DNA from: an uncultured Collinsella sp.
GTDB taxonomy: Bacteria; Actinomycetota; Coriobacteriia; Coriobacteriales; Coriobacteriaceae
Length of the DNA: 47,372 bases
Direction: 5' to 3'
Assembly: GCA_934646965.1 (NCBI GenBank)
Contig: CAKUEZ010000003.1
Coordinates: 1-47,372 of the forward strand
The position numbers and the translations under genes were made by a program. The notes under the pieces are model-generated. The model did no database searches and had not been told where the DNA came from. It saw only the letters and a list, made by a program, of their open reading frames with translations. Below, in pieces: positions 32,853-40,901 of the stretch; position 1 is the first letter of the stretch, and each line of letters begins with the position of its first letter.

Positions 32853-34019
32853 TTGAGTGAGATTCAGAACTCGTCCATTTTCTCTCTTGACGATGTCAAC
32901 GAGGAGGAGATGAACAACCTCATCGACGGTACGATTACCGACTTTGATGAGGGCGATCTCGTTAACGGCACTGTCGTTAAGATCGAGCATGACGAGGTGC
33001 TCGTTGACATCGGATTCAAGTCCGAGGGCGTTATCCCGGTCCGCGAGCTGTCCATCCGCAAGGACGCTAACCCTGCAGACATCGTTGCACTCGGTGATCC
33101 CATCGAGGCTCTGGTTCTCCAGAAGGAGGACAAGGACGGTCGTCTGGTCCTGTCCAAGAAGCGTGCCGAGTACGAGCGTGCTTGGAACCGCATCGAGGAG
33201 AAGTTCAACTCCGGCGAGAACGTCGAGGGCGAGGTTATCGAGGTTGTCAAGGGCGGCCTGATCCTCGACATCGGCCTGCGTGGCTTCCTGCCCGCTTCCC
33301 TCGTCGACCTCCGTCGTGTCAAGGACCTCACCTCCTACATGGGCACCCGCATCGAGGCCCGCGTCATCGAGATGGACCGCAACCGCAACAACGTTGTCCT
33401 CTCCCGTCGCGTCGTGCTCGAGGAGTCCCGTAAGGCCGAGCGCTCCGAGATCCTGTCCAAGCTCAAGTCTGGTATGCGTCTCCAGGGCACCGTTTCCTCC
33501 ATCGTCGACTTCGGCGCCTTCGTCGACCTCGGCGGTATCGACGGCCTCATCCACATCTCCGAGCTCTCCTGGAACCACGTCAACCATCCTTCCGAGGTTG
33601 TCAAGGTTGGCCAGGAGGTCGAGGTCGAGGTTCTCGACGTCGATCTCAACCGCGAGCGCATCTCCCTGGGTCTCAAGCAGACCACCGAGGATCCGTGGCG
33701 CGCACTGGTCAAGAAGTACCCCGTCGGCGCTATCGTCGAGGGCACTGTGACCAAGCTTGTCCCGTTCGGCGCTTTCGTCGACCTGGGCGAGGGCATCGAG
33801 GGCCTGGTGCACATCTCCGAGATGGCCAACAAGCACGTCGATCAGCCTTCTCAGGTCACCCACGTGGGCGACAAGGTTCAGGTCAAGGTCATGGAGATCG
33901 ACCTCGACCGTCGTCGTATCTCTCTGTCCATGAAGTCCGCTGCTGAGACTCTGGGCGTCGAGATCGAGGTCACCCCGCTGCCTTCCGAGAAGAAGGACGA
34001 GGAGACCGACGCCGAGTAA
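32853..34019 (+). CDS. rpsA: 30S ribosomal protein S1
   Basis: A 388-aa protein with an acidic N-terminus (DDVNEEEMNNLIDGTITDFDE) and four S1 RNA-binding domains at about 33-102, 120-185, 205-273 and 290-358, for example GDLVNGTVVKIEHDEVLVDIG, MRLQGTVSSIVDFGAFVDLG and IVEGTVTKLVPFGAFVDLG. Four domains is the usual actinobacterial and firmicute form; E. coli has six. Domains 3 and 4 have the best S1 signatures. Initiation is at TTG 32853 with GAAAGGGG 8 nt upstream, an unusual start for such a highly expressed gene. Codon use is strongly biased to C-ending codons. A strong terminator follows. Confidence 0.95.
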   Translation: MSEIQNSSIFSLDDVNEEEMNNLIDGTITDFDEGDLVNGTVVKIEHDEVLVDIGFKSEGVIPVRELSIRKDANPADIVALGDPIEALVLQKEDKDGRLVLSKKRAEYERAWNRIEEKFNSGENVEGEVIEVVKGGLILDIGLRGFLPASLVDLRRVKDLTSYMGTRIEARVIEMDRNRNNVVLSRRVVLEESRKAERSEILSKLKSGMRLQGTVSSIVDFGAFVDLGGIDGLIHISELSWNHVNHPSEVVKVGQEVEVEVLDVDLNRERISLGLKQTTEDPWRALVKKYPVGAIVEGTVTKLVPFGAFVDLGEGIEGLVHISEMANKHVDQPSQVTHVGDKVQVKVMEIDLDRRRISLSMKSAAETLGVEIEVTPLPSEKKDEETDAE

Positions 34020-34043
34020 ATCGGTTTGACGATCACTTGTTGT

Positions 34044-34078
34044 AAGGGATCCGTCCGTAATGGACGGGTCCCTTTTTT
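34044..34078 (+). terminator. Intrinsic terminator after rpsA
   Basis: AAGGGATCCGTCC (34044-34056) pairs with GGACGGGTCCCTT (34062-34074) across a 5-nt loop, one mismatch, then TTTT. Confidence 0.9.
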
Positions 34079-34094
34079 GTTTTGGTGCTGAGTC

Positions 34095-34211
34095 GGCGGC
34101 AGATTGCCGCCTAGGTCGTCCGTTAGCTATTGAGTTGTCGCGGCATGAAAAAATGCCGACATCCCGCCTCGGGGAGGAGGCGGGAACGCACCGAGTAGAC
34201 GGAGGGGTGCG
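34095..34211 (+). other. Four consecutive stem-loops of unknown role
   Basis: Four compact hairpins follow one another: GGCGGCA-GAT-TGCCGCC (34095-34111), CGGCAT-GAAAAA-ATGCCG (34141-34158), CCCGCCT/AGGCGGG (34163-34184) and CGCACC/GGTGCG (34187-34211). They lie after the rpsA terminator and 140 nt before RNase P RNA, with no supported ORF. This may be a structured RNA or the upstream control region of rnpB. Confidence 0.4.
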
Positions 34212-34350
34212 GAGCGCGGTCGCGTCTCGACTGACGACGTTGCCCATCGACGCGATTATTGTAACGCATGGACGGTTCTTGGTTTATCGTGTCGAGCGCT
34301 TGTGTTGTGCCATTGCCTGCAGTGGCGGTGTGCTACACTCTTTCACTGCT

Positions 34351-34706
34351 GAGTGGGCCAGACGGTCGCGCGATGTACTGCTTGAAGTGCGCGTGAGGAA
34401 AGTCCGGGCTCCAGAGGGCGGGATGCCGGCTAACGGCCGGGCGGAGTGATCCGACGGAAAGCGCCGCAGAAAAGAAGACTCCCACCTGCGCCGCAAGGCG
34501 TAAAGGGAAAAGCTGAAACGGTGGTGTAAGAGACCACCAGCGTCGTGGCAACACGGCGGCTTGGCAAGCCCCATCCGGAGCAAGCGCGAATAGGAACGCT
34601 ATGGGCCGGCCCGGTCCGCGTTCGGGTAGCGTGCGTGGAGCTGCACGGTAACGTGCAGACAAGATAAATGACCGTTCACGACAGAACCCGGCTTATAGGC
34701 CCACTC
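34351..34706 (+). ncRNA. rnpB: RNase P RNA
   Basis: The catalytic RNA of RNase P, type A architecture, about 356 nt. GAGTGGGCC at the 5' end pairs with GGCCCACTC at the 3' end to form P1. The universal core elements are present: GAGGAAAGTCCGGGCTC near the 5' side, and ACAGAACCCGGCTTATAGG near the 3' end. The latter closes P4 and contains the GGCTTATAGG segment typical of actinobacterial RNase P RNA. TTTTTT directly follows the P1 helix (34710-34715) and should terminate it. TACACT (34334-34339) is a plausible -10 box. Confidence 0.96.
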
Positions 34707-34726
34707 AGCTTTTTTGTTGACGCTGC

Positions 34727-34895
34727 GACGGCGGCAGCTGGCCGATTTGGCGCTCATTCGTCGGTCGCCGCCATAAGGCGTGCTCCCTCCTCTTTCGGGC
34801 CAAATCGACTCAGCTGACGCCGTCTCGCTGTTTTTGCCTGTTCATCGGCGGCCCCATTTTTGCTGCAATCTCGTCTTTCAAGGCACCTTGCTCGC
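34727..34895. repeat. Imperfect long inverted repeat and shared 22-nt block downstream of rnpB
   Basis: GACGGCGGCAGCTGGCCGAT (from 34727, arm to 34751) is largely complementary to 34799-34824 with a small bulge. Further on, 34874-34895 repeats exactly a 22-nt block at 31694-31715 (contains CAAGGCACCTTGCTCGC). No ORF with a binding site is seen between rnpB and yigZ. Confidence 0.65.
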
Positions 34896-35022
34896 GCTGG
34901 CGGGTTCTCGCTTTCGTTGACAGAATCATCGGTGGCTTCGTTCTTTTTACCGAGGTTATCGGTGCGGCCTTTGCCGTATTATTGAGGCTGTTTGTTGCTT
35001 TGCTTTTGTTTGAGGGGCTTTG

Positions 35023-35658
35023 TTGGACAGCTATTTTACTTTGCAATCGAATGTTGAGGCTACGGGCGAGTTTGTCGACCGCAAGAGTCGGTTTATTGCC
35101 CAGCTGGTCCATATTGAGTCCGAGGACGAGGCAAACGCCTTTATTGAGATGGTTCGCAAACGCCATTACGATGCTCGTCATAATGTGCCTGCGTGGATTT
35201 TGGTCGATGGGCGCGAGCGCCAGAGCGATGACGGTGAACCGAGCCGTACAAGCGGCATGCCGACGCTCGAGGTGCTTCGTGGTGCGGAACTCAAAAACGT
35301 ATGCTGTGTGGTGACGCGCTATTTTGGCGGTACCCTGTTAGGGCCAGGTGGCCTGGTGCGTGCCTATACGGCGGCGACACAGGCGGCGGTTGCGGCTGCG
35401 CAGGAAGCCGGGCAGATCGTCGAGATGACGAGCGTTGTACCCGTTGACGCGCATGTGGCCTATCCGCAGTATGAGCAGGTGCTTCGCTTGGCGCAGGATT
35501 CCGGCGCCAAGGTTTCGGACACGGACTATGCGGACGCCGTGACGATTCATTTGGTATTTAAGGCGGGGGAGCAGGAGCCGTTTTGCACTAAGATACGCGA
35601 GCTTATGGCTGGCCGCGAGGAGATCGAGGTCGGCGCTCCCGAGTTTGCCGAGTTTTAA
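35023..35658 (+). CDS. yigZ: YigZ/IMPACT family protein
   Basis: A 211-aa UPF0029 (IMPACT) protein. The N-terminal domain contains KSRFIAQLVHIESEDEANAF then RKRHYDARHNVPAWIL, with GEPSRTSGMPTLEVLRGAEL and the family signature VVTRYFGGTLLGPGGLVRAY. A C-terminal DUF1949-like domain follows (about 140-210). Eukaryotic IMPACT regulates translation control kinases; the bacterial role is not settled. The start is TTG at 35023 with TGAGGGG 5 nt upstream; an adjacent TTG at 35020 is also possible. Confidence 0.92.
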   Translation: MDSYFTLQSNVEATGEFVDRKSRFIAQLVHIESEDEANAFIEMVRKRHYDARHNVPAWILVDGRERQSDDGEPSRTSGMPTLEVLRGAELKNVCCVVTRYFGGTLLGPGGLVRAYTAATQAAVAAAQEAGQIVEMTSVVPVDAHVAYPQYEQVLRLAQDSGAKVSDTDYADAVTIHLVFKAGEQEPFCTKIRELMAGREEIEVGAPEFAEF

Positions 35659-35726
35659 CGGCAACGGCTGGCGTGCTCTAGGGTGAATCCCAGGCGCGTC
35701 AGCCGTCGTTTTTCTGTTGCCGTCGT

Positions 35727-36173
35727 TTACTCGGCGAGCTGCTTCAACACGTCGCAGGCGATCTCGACGGTATCGTCGATGCAGCCGGGGCAGCTGCGGA
35801 GCGGGCCCTGGTCCGAGCCAATGCCCTTGAGCGTGCCGCAGATGGTCGTCGTGTTCTTCTCGCCAAAACGCTTGGCGATCTCGCGCGACAGCTTGTAGGT
35901 CTGCCCCTTGGTCTTGGGGTTCTCCATGCCGTCGCTCATCACAAAGCCCATGACGGCCACAGCGCCCGAGATGGCACCACAGGTCTCGGTCATGCCGCCC
36001 ATGCCGGCACCGAAGCCCTCGGTGAGCGTAAAAGCGGTCTCGGGGTCGAGTCCGACAGCGGGTGCGAGCGTGCAGGCGACGGCCTGCGCGCAGTTAAAGC
36101 CGCGGGCGTGGTATTCGGCAGCCTGAGCCTGGCAGGCGGCGGCATCGAGTTGGGTGGTATCGATCTGTCTCAT
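35727..36173 (-). CDS. C_GCAxxG_C_C family probable redox protein
   Basis: A 148-aa protein of the C_GCAxxG_C_C family. The name-giving cysteine pattern is present: RGFNCAQAVACTLAP, then MTETCGAISGAVAVMGFV, and CPGCIDDTVEIACDVL near the end, with another Cys in TTTICGTLKGIG. Such proteins are thought to bind a metal or act in redox chemistry in anaerobes; no defined reaction is known. ATG 36173 follows AAGGAG 6 nt upstream; the longer frame to 36233 adds unrelated residues. It is divergent from metY. Confidence 0.9.
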   Translation of the reverse strand: MRQIDTTQLDAAACQAQAAEYHARGFNCAQAVACTLAPAVGLDPETAFTLTEGFGAGMGGMTETCGAISGAVAVMGFVMSDGMENPKTKGQTYKLSREIAKRFGEKNTTTICGTLKGIGSDQGPLRSCPGCIDDTVEIACDVLKQLAE

Positions 36174-36289
36174 GTGCTTCTCCTTGGTCACGGTGTACCC
36201 GCCTATGGTACCCTTGCCGGCGCTTGTGCTCATCGAGACCCCAACGCATATCTCATTGTTTTCCGCAATCTAACTCAACCTTTTTGATT

Positions 36290-36320
36290 TGGGACAAATA
36301 AACCTGATTACTTTGTCCCA
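36290..36320. promoter_or_regulatory. Inverted repeat upstream of metY
   Basis: TGGGACAAA (36290-36298) and TTTGTCCCA (36312-36320) form a perfect 9-bp inverted repeat with a 13-nt centre, in the divergent region between the C_GCAxxG_C_C gene and metY. It could be an operator. CTCAACC (36274) and GGTTGAG (36339) add an outer pair. Confidence 0.45.
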
Positions 36321-36407
36321 TAACCTATCTGCGGGATGGGTTGAGAGGGGTGCGGGGTAGCGGTATCGTGAACCGAATAAAACAAAACCCGAGCAAGGGA
36401 GCAAGAT

Positions 36408-37691
36408 ATGAGCGAGCAGACTATCGGTACCACGTGTGTTCAGGGCGGTTATCGTCCGGGCGATGCGGAGCCGCGCCAAGTGCCTATCTATCAGTCCACG
36501 ACGTGGAAGTACGACACGTCCGAGCACATGGGCAAGCTGTTTGACCTGGAGGAGTCTGGCTACTTCTATAGCCGCCTGCAGAACCCTACCTGCGACCTCG
36601 TTGCCGCCAAGATCTGCGAGATGGAGGGCGGCACCGCTGCGATGCTCACGAGCTCGGGCATGGCTGCGAACTTCCTCGCCATCTTTAACGTTGCCGGTGC
36701 CGGTGATCACGTGGTCGCGAGTTCTGCTATCTATGGTGGCACGTACAACTTGCTCGCCCATACCATGGGCCGCATGGGTCTGACCTGCACTTTCGTTGCT
36801 CCTGATTGCACCGACGAGGAGCTGGAGGCCGCTTTCCAGCCCAACACCAAGCTCGTCTTTGGCGAGACCATCGCCAACCCTGCGCTGGCCGTGCTCGACA
36901 TTGAGCGCTTTGCCAAGGCCGCGCACGACCATGGCGTGCCGCTGATGGTCGACAACACGTTCCCCACGCCTGTGATGTGCCGTCCCTTTGAGTGGGGTGC
37001 CGATATTGTCACCCACTCCACCACCAAGTACATGGATGGTCACGCGGCATATATCGGCGGCGTGATCGTAGACCACGGCCAGTTTGACTGGATGGCCCAT
37101 GCCGACAAATTCCCGGGTCTCACCACGCCCGACGAGAGTTACCACGGCGTAACCTATGCCGAGAAGTTCGGCCGCGAGGGCGCCTTCATTACCAAGGCCA
37201 CCGCACAGCTTATGCGCGACCTTGGCCCCATGCAGAACCCGCAGGCGGCGTTCTTCCTGAACAGCTCGCTCGAGAGCCTGCACATGCGCATGCCGCGTCA
37301 TTGCGAGAACGGACTGGCGGTCGCCAAGTTCCTGCAGAGCCACCCCAAGGTGCGCTTTGTGAGCTATCCGGGCCTGGAAGGCGACAAATACTACGACATG
37401 GCTCAGAAGTACATGCCCAACGGTACGTGCGGCGTTGTGAGCTTTGGCTTTACCGGTGGTCGTGCGGCGGCCGAGACCTTTATGAAGAGCCTCAAGCTCG
37501 CCCAGATTGCCACGCATGTAGCCGATGCGCGCACCTGCTGCCTGCATCCGGCAAACGCCACGCATCGCCAGATGAACGATGAGGAGCTCATTGCCTGCGG
37601 TATCTCCGCCGACATGGTGCGCCTGTCGTGCGGCTTGGAGGACACGGCCGATCTGATTGCCGACCTTGAGCAGGCGCTCGCGCAGTGCTAG
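36408..37691 (+). CDS. metY: O-acetylhomoserine sulfhydrylase (MetY-like)
   Basis: A 427-aa Cys/Met metabolism PLP enzyme. Features: TTCVQGGYRPGDAEPRQVPIYQSTTW near the N-terminus, YSRLQNPT, the PLP-stacking ASSAIYGGTYNLLAHT, LMVDNTFPTPVMCRPFEWGADIV (cofactor Asp), the Schiff-base Lys in THSTTKYMDGH, and ADARTCCLHPANATHRQM with SCGLEDTADLIADLEQAL at the end. The AxxGG-TYNL pattern and the C-terminal HPA..TH favour O-acetylhomoserine/O-acetylserine sulfhydrylation over cystathionine gamma-synthase. No SAM riboswitch or T-box was found upstream. AAGGGAGCAAG supports ATG 36408. Confidence 0.93.
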   Translation: MSEQTIGTTCVQGGYRPGDAEPRQVPIYQSTTWKYDTSEHMGKLFDLEESGYFYSRLQNPTCDLVAAKICEMEGGTAAMLTSSGMAANFLAIFNVAGAGDHVVASSAIYGGTYNLLAHTMGRMGLTCTFVAPDCTDEELEAAFQPNTKLVFGETIANPALAVLDIERFAKAAHDHGVPLMVDNTFPTPVMCRPFEWGADIVTHSTTKYMDGHAAYIGGVIVDHGQFDWMAHADKFPGLTTPDESYHGVTYAEKFGREGAFITKATAQLMRDLGPMQNPQAAFFLNSSLESLHMRMPRHCENGLAVAKFLQSHPKVRFVSYPGLEGDKYYDMAQKYMPNGTCGVVSFGFTGGRAAAETFMKSLKLAQIATHVADARTCCLHPANATHRQMNDEELIACGISADMVRLSCGLEDTADLIADLEQALAQC

Positions 37692-37760
37692 GCTAGCGTG
37701 CGTGCGAGGCGTGGGACGGCTTTTCGGCTGACGACGTCCTCATAGTTCCGATTCCGTAGG

Positions 37761-37807
37761 CGGGACCCCGATCGTGACCGTTTGTAGGCGATTGGGGTCC
37801 CGTTTTT
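37761..37807 (+). terminator. Intrinsic terminator after metY
   Basis: CGGGACCCCGATCG (37761-37774) pairs with CGATTGGGGTCCCG (37789-37802) with one G-U pair, followed by TTTTT. Confidence 0.9.
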
Positions 37808-37832
37808 GCGTTGCACGATAGAAAGGATATAT

Positions 37833-39137
37833 ATGGAGAAAACTGCCGAGCAGCTGCGCCGCGAACACATTGCCCTGGGGGGCGACACCCACGGTAAGAA
37901 TAAATGGGCGATTCTGTTCACCGTGCTCGTCATGACCTTTATGGCGTGTCTGGATGCGAGCATCGTGACGGTGGCGCTTCCGGTGATGCAAAAGGAGCTG
38001 GGTGTGGGTCTCGACCGCATTCAGCTCGTGAGCTCGGCGTATCTGCTCGCGACGTGCGTCGCCATGCTGCCGTTTGGCCGCTTGGGCGATGTGCGCGGCA
38101 AGGTGAATGTGTTCCAGCTTGGTGTGATCGTCTTTACGGGTGGCTCGCTACTTTGCGGGCTTTCGGCGTCGCTCGAGGTGCTTATCTTGGCGCGTATCGT
38201 GCAGGGCATTGGCTGTGCCGCCGCGATGGCCAACAATATGGGCATCATCACCGAGTCGTTTCCGGCGCGTGAGCGCGGTCGTGCCATGGGCATTCTGGCG
38301 ACCTTTGTGGCTCTTGGCATGATGTGCGGCCCCGTGCTCGGCGGCGTACTCGTGGCAAGTTTTCCCTGGGAGAGCATCTTCCTCATCAACCTTCCCATTG
38401 GCGTCATCTCGTTTATCGTGGGACTCTACACGCTGCCGCATGTCAAACCGGAGGCTGGCGAACGCCCTATGCCGTTGACAGAGGCGGCGCGTCGCTGCTT
38501 TGCGAGCTCGGCTTTCACGATTAACCTGGCTTGCATGCTTATCGTGTTCGTGGGTATTGGTGCCTCCGAGTTTGTGCTGCCGTTCTACTTTCAGGATGCC
38601 CACGGCTTTAGCTCCGATATCTCCGGCCTGTTGTTTTTGGCGATGCCGGTCGTGAATGCCTTTGTGGGCCCGCTTTCGGGCTCGGTGTCCGACCGTGTTG
38701 GTTGTGAAGCGCCCACGGCCGTTGGCCTGGGCGTGTACGTGTGCGGTCTCTTTGCGGTGAGCACGCTTGACGAGCACTCTTCCATCTTGATGATCGTGTC
38801 CTGCGTCGCGTTTATGTCGTGCGGCACGTCGATCTTCCAGAGTCCCAATAATTCGCTGTATATGGGTTCGGCTCCGCGTGAGGCGCTTGGCTTTGCGGGC
38901 AGCTTGAGCAGCTTGGCGCGCTATGCGGGCATAGCGCTGGGTATTACGGCGGCGTCGCGCATCCTGTATGGACAGACTAGCGCGGTAATGGGCAAGACGG
39001 TCACGAGCTATGTGGCGGGCCGTCCGGATGTGTTCCTCTTTGGCTTCCGTTTGGTATTCTACGTGCTGATGGCCGTTGCTACCGTGGGCTTTGCGCTCAC
39101 ATTGGTACGTTTGGTGAGGACGCGCTCCAAGCGTTAA
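37833..39137 (+). CDS. MFS transporter, DHA2-like drug exporter
   Basis: A 434-aa major facilitator with about twelve or more membrane segments. The first helix has FMACLDASIVTVALPVMQKE, the DHA2-type motif D1; motif A follows as GRLGDVRGKVNVF, and motif B/C regions are ARIVQGIGCAAAMANNMGII and ATFVALGMMCGPVLGGVLV, then SIFLINLPIGVISF. These are typical of EmrB/QacA-type proton-driven exporters, though at 434 aa it is shorter than 14-helix members. The substrate is unknown. ATG 37833 follows GAAAGGA. No linked regulator is present. Confidence 0.88.
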   Translation: MEKTAEQLRREHIALGGDTHGKNKWAILFTVLVMTFMACLDASIVTVALPVMQKELGVGLDRIQLVSSAYLLATCVAMLPFGRLGDVRGKVNVFQLGVIVFTGGSLLCGLSASLEVLILARIVQGIGCAAAMANNMGIITESFPARERGRAMGILATFVALGMMCGPVLGGVLVASFPWESIFLINLPIGVISFIVGLYTLPHVKPEAGERPMPLTEAARRCFASSAFTINLACMLIVFVGIGASEFVLPFYFQDAHGFSSDISGLLFLAMPVVNAFVGPLSGSVSDRVGCEAPTAVGLGVYVCGLFAVSTLDEHSSILMIVSCVAFMSCGTSIFQSPNNSLYMGSAPREALGFAGSLSSLARYAGIALGITAASRILYGQTSAVMGKTVTSYVAGRPDVFLFGFRLVFYVLMAVATVGFALTLVRLVRTRSKR

Positions 39138-39166
39138 CAGCTTTGGGTCGACCTGCCAAGAATCAC

Positions 39167-39302
39167 GCCCATCTACTACGTTTAACTGTGCACCTCAAAC
39201 CATGACGCATTCGCTAAAAACAAAAGCGCAGGTAGATGGCTTGCTGGCAATAAGGAATTAGGGCTATGGACAGGGATGGCAGGTTAAACGTAGTAGATGG
39301 GC
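39167..39302. repeat. Long inverted repeat, 20-bp arms, 96-nt interior
   Basis: GCCCATCTACTACGTTTAAC (39167-39186) is perfectly complementary to 39283-39302. GTAGATGG recurs inside at 39232-39239. It begins 29 nt after the MFS stop. No ORF with a binding site lies between 39138 and 39771; this and the next element fill most of the gap. Confidence 0.88.
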
Positions 39303-39406
39303 CGGTGTCGTGGCGCGCGTCTCCCGCTGGTCTGCTGGGACGGAGGAAAACGGGGCTTTTGGCTCTGCGAAGCCCTCTGCGGGGCTCTGCGGGAGATGGT
39401 TTCTTT

Positions 39407-39558
39407 AAAACTATGCCGGTTTACTACGATGATTCGGCATATGGCGACCACATCTTCATTTTTGCAAAAATGACAAGCCTTCTACCTGCGGTTTTATTTT
39501 TACGAATTCGGGCGTGGTCGAGAGTTCGCGATTCATCGTAGTAAACCGGCATAGTTTT
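39407..39558. repeat. Long inverted repeat, 26-bp arms, 100-nt interior
   Basis: The arms 39407-39432 (beginning AAAACTATGCCGGTTTACTA) and 39533-39558 are perfectly complementary over 26 bp. The interior contains the perfect palindrome TCATTTTTGCAAAAATGA (about 39456-39473) and GACCAC/GTGGTC pairs. TTTACTACG recalls the CTACTACGTTTA of the neighbouring repeat in rearranged order. Confidence 0.88.
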
Positions 39559-39771
39559 GAAATGACATTAAATCGGTAGCAGGCATATCCGCTTGCAAAG
39601 GCAGCTATCGTCCCTCTGGAAGTAACTAAAAGAGCCCCGTCCCAAATTGACTGGTCTTGCGGCTTTATGGTGCGGTGGGGCTTGTGGGTCGGGTGGGGGT
39701 CGGTACGTGGTAGACTATCGTGCAACGTTTGTTCATCGCGCGGAATCATTGCCGCGAGAAAGGGTTGCGCC

Positions 39772-40350
39772 ATGCAGGAGCTTGAGGATCGTATTCGCCG
39801 TGACGGCATCGTAAAGGCCGGTAACGTCCTTAAGGTTGATGCCTTCCTCAACCACCAGTGCGACGTTGAGCTGTTCGACCACATGGGCGCTGAGTGGGCC
39901 CGTCTGTTCGAGGGCGTCGAGATCAACAAGATCCTGACGATTGAGGCTTCGGGCATTGGCATGGCCTGCATCGCGGCCCAGCATTTTGGTGGCGTGCCGG
40001 TTGTTTTTGCCAAGAAGGCCCAGTCCATCAACCTCGACGGCGAGCAGTATGCCACGACCATCTACTCCTTCACCAAGCAGAAGGAGTATCCGGTTATCGT
40101 GGGTAAGCGCTTCCTGTCCGAGGGCGATAAGGTTCTGATCATCGACGACTTCCTGGCTAACGGCTGCGCGCTCGAGGGCCTCATCAAGATCTGCGAGGCC
40201 GCGGGCGCCGAGGTTGCCGGCATCGGTATTGCTGTGGAGAAGGGCTTCCAGGGCGGCGGCGACAAGCTCCGCGAGCGCGGTTTCCGCGTTGAGAGCCTGG
40301 CCCGTATCGCCGATATGGACTGCGAGAATGGCGAGATCACCTTCGCCTAA
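39772..40350 (+). CDS. xpt: Xanthine phosphoribosyltransferase
   Basis: A 192-aa type I phosphoribosyltransferase making XMP from xanthine and PRPP. It begins [20 protein letters not shown] and has [20 protein letters not shown], the usual Xpt start, with [35 protein letters not shown] and the PRPP-binding loop [27 protein letters not shown] is 8 nt from ATG 39772; the longer frame upstream lacks homology. No purine riboswitch was recognised. It is followed by a terminator-like hairpin. Confidence 0.95.
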   Translation: MQELEDRIRRDGIVKAGNVLKVDAFLNHQCDVELFDHMGAEWARLFEGVEINKILTIEASGIGMACIAAQHFGGVPVVFAKKAQSINLDGEQYATTIYSFTKQKEYPVIVGKRFLSEGDKVLIIDDFLANGCALEGLIKICEAAGAEVAGIGIAVEKGFQGGGDKLRERGFRVESLARIADMDCENGEITFA

Positions 40351-40377
40351 GCGCGCGGCACATACGATTCGCATGCG

Positions 40378-40413
40378 ATGTGACAAAGGGACTGTCCCTT
40401 TGTCACATTTTTT
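40378..40413 (+). terminator. Terminator hairpin with GGGACTGTCCC apex after xpt
   Basis: TGTGACAAAGGG (40379-40390) pairs perfectly with CCCTTTGTCACA (40396-40407) around a 5-nt loop and is followed by TTTTTT. The AAAGGGACTGTCCCTTT centre resembles the AAAGGGGACAGGCACCTTT centres at 14252 and 15301. Confidence 0.88.
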
Positions 40414-40433
40414 GTTTGAGGGGAGGTATCGAT

Positions 40434-40814
40434 ATGGACGAGAACAAGATGGGATGGCGCGAGTATGCGCGCTATGCCGAGATGTCGGTCGATGAGCTGG
40501 CACGCGACTGCGAGGTGCAGGTATTTCGCGCGACGGGTCCGGGCGGACAGGGCGTGAATACGACGGACTCTGCTGTGCGCATGAAGCATGTGCCTACTGG
40601 GTTAGTCGTGACGGCGCGTGAGAGCCGCAGCCAGTTTCAGAATCGTGCGAGCTGCCTGCGCAAGCTGAGGGCAGAGCTTGAGCGTCGCGGGCGTCCGCCA
40701 CGCCGCCGTGTGAAGACCAAAGTGCCCCAGCGCTCGCGTCAGCGCAGGCTCAACGACAAGCACTTCAACGCCATCAAAAAGGCCAACCGCCGCAAGCCGG
40801 GCAGCGACGAGTAG
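40434..40814 (+). CDS. Release-factor-like GGQ protein
   Basis: A 126-aa stand-alone class I release factor catalytic domain. It carries the peptidyl-tRNA hydrolysis motif in [20 protein letters not shown] (GGQ at about residues 39-41), then [18 protein letters not shown] and a long basic tail ([23 protein letters not shown]...). It lacks the codon-recognition domains of RF1/RF2. The layout resembles ArfB-type ribosome rescue factors or RF-like proteins; the tail suggests rRNA binding. GGGGAGG lies 7 nt from ATG 40434. Confidence 0.88.
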   Translation: MDENKMGWREYARYAEMSVDELARDCEVQVFRATGPGGQGVNTTDSAVRMKHVPTGLVVTARESRSQFQNRASCLRKLRAELERRGRPPRRRVKTKVPQRSRQRRLNDKHFNAIKKANRRKPGSDE

Positions 40815-40824
40815 GCTCCTCAAT

Positions 40825-40893
40825 AAGTTGCGGTGAAATAGGGACTGTTTATGCAGTTAAAGGCGCAAAACAGCCCCTATTTCACCGCAACTT
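40825..40893. repeat. AAGTTGCGGTGRAATA palindromic element, copy C
   Basis: TTGCGGTGAAATAGGG (40828-40843) pairs with CCCTATTTCACCGCAA (40875-40890); after one mismatch CTGTTT pairs AAACAG. Core starts are 49 bp apart. The 35-nt interior contains TTAAAGGCGCAAA, like copy A. It sits between the convergent GGQ-protein and lipid kinase genes. Confidence 0.88.
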
Positions 40894-40901
40894 AGGTGGG
40901 G

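Noticed and set aside
36240..36407. SAM riboswitch upstream of metY
   Set aside because: The conserved SAM-I opening block and core are not present; only a short inverted repeat is seen.
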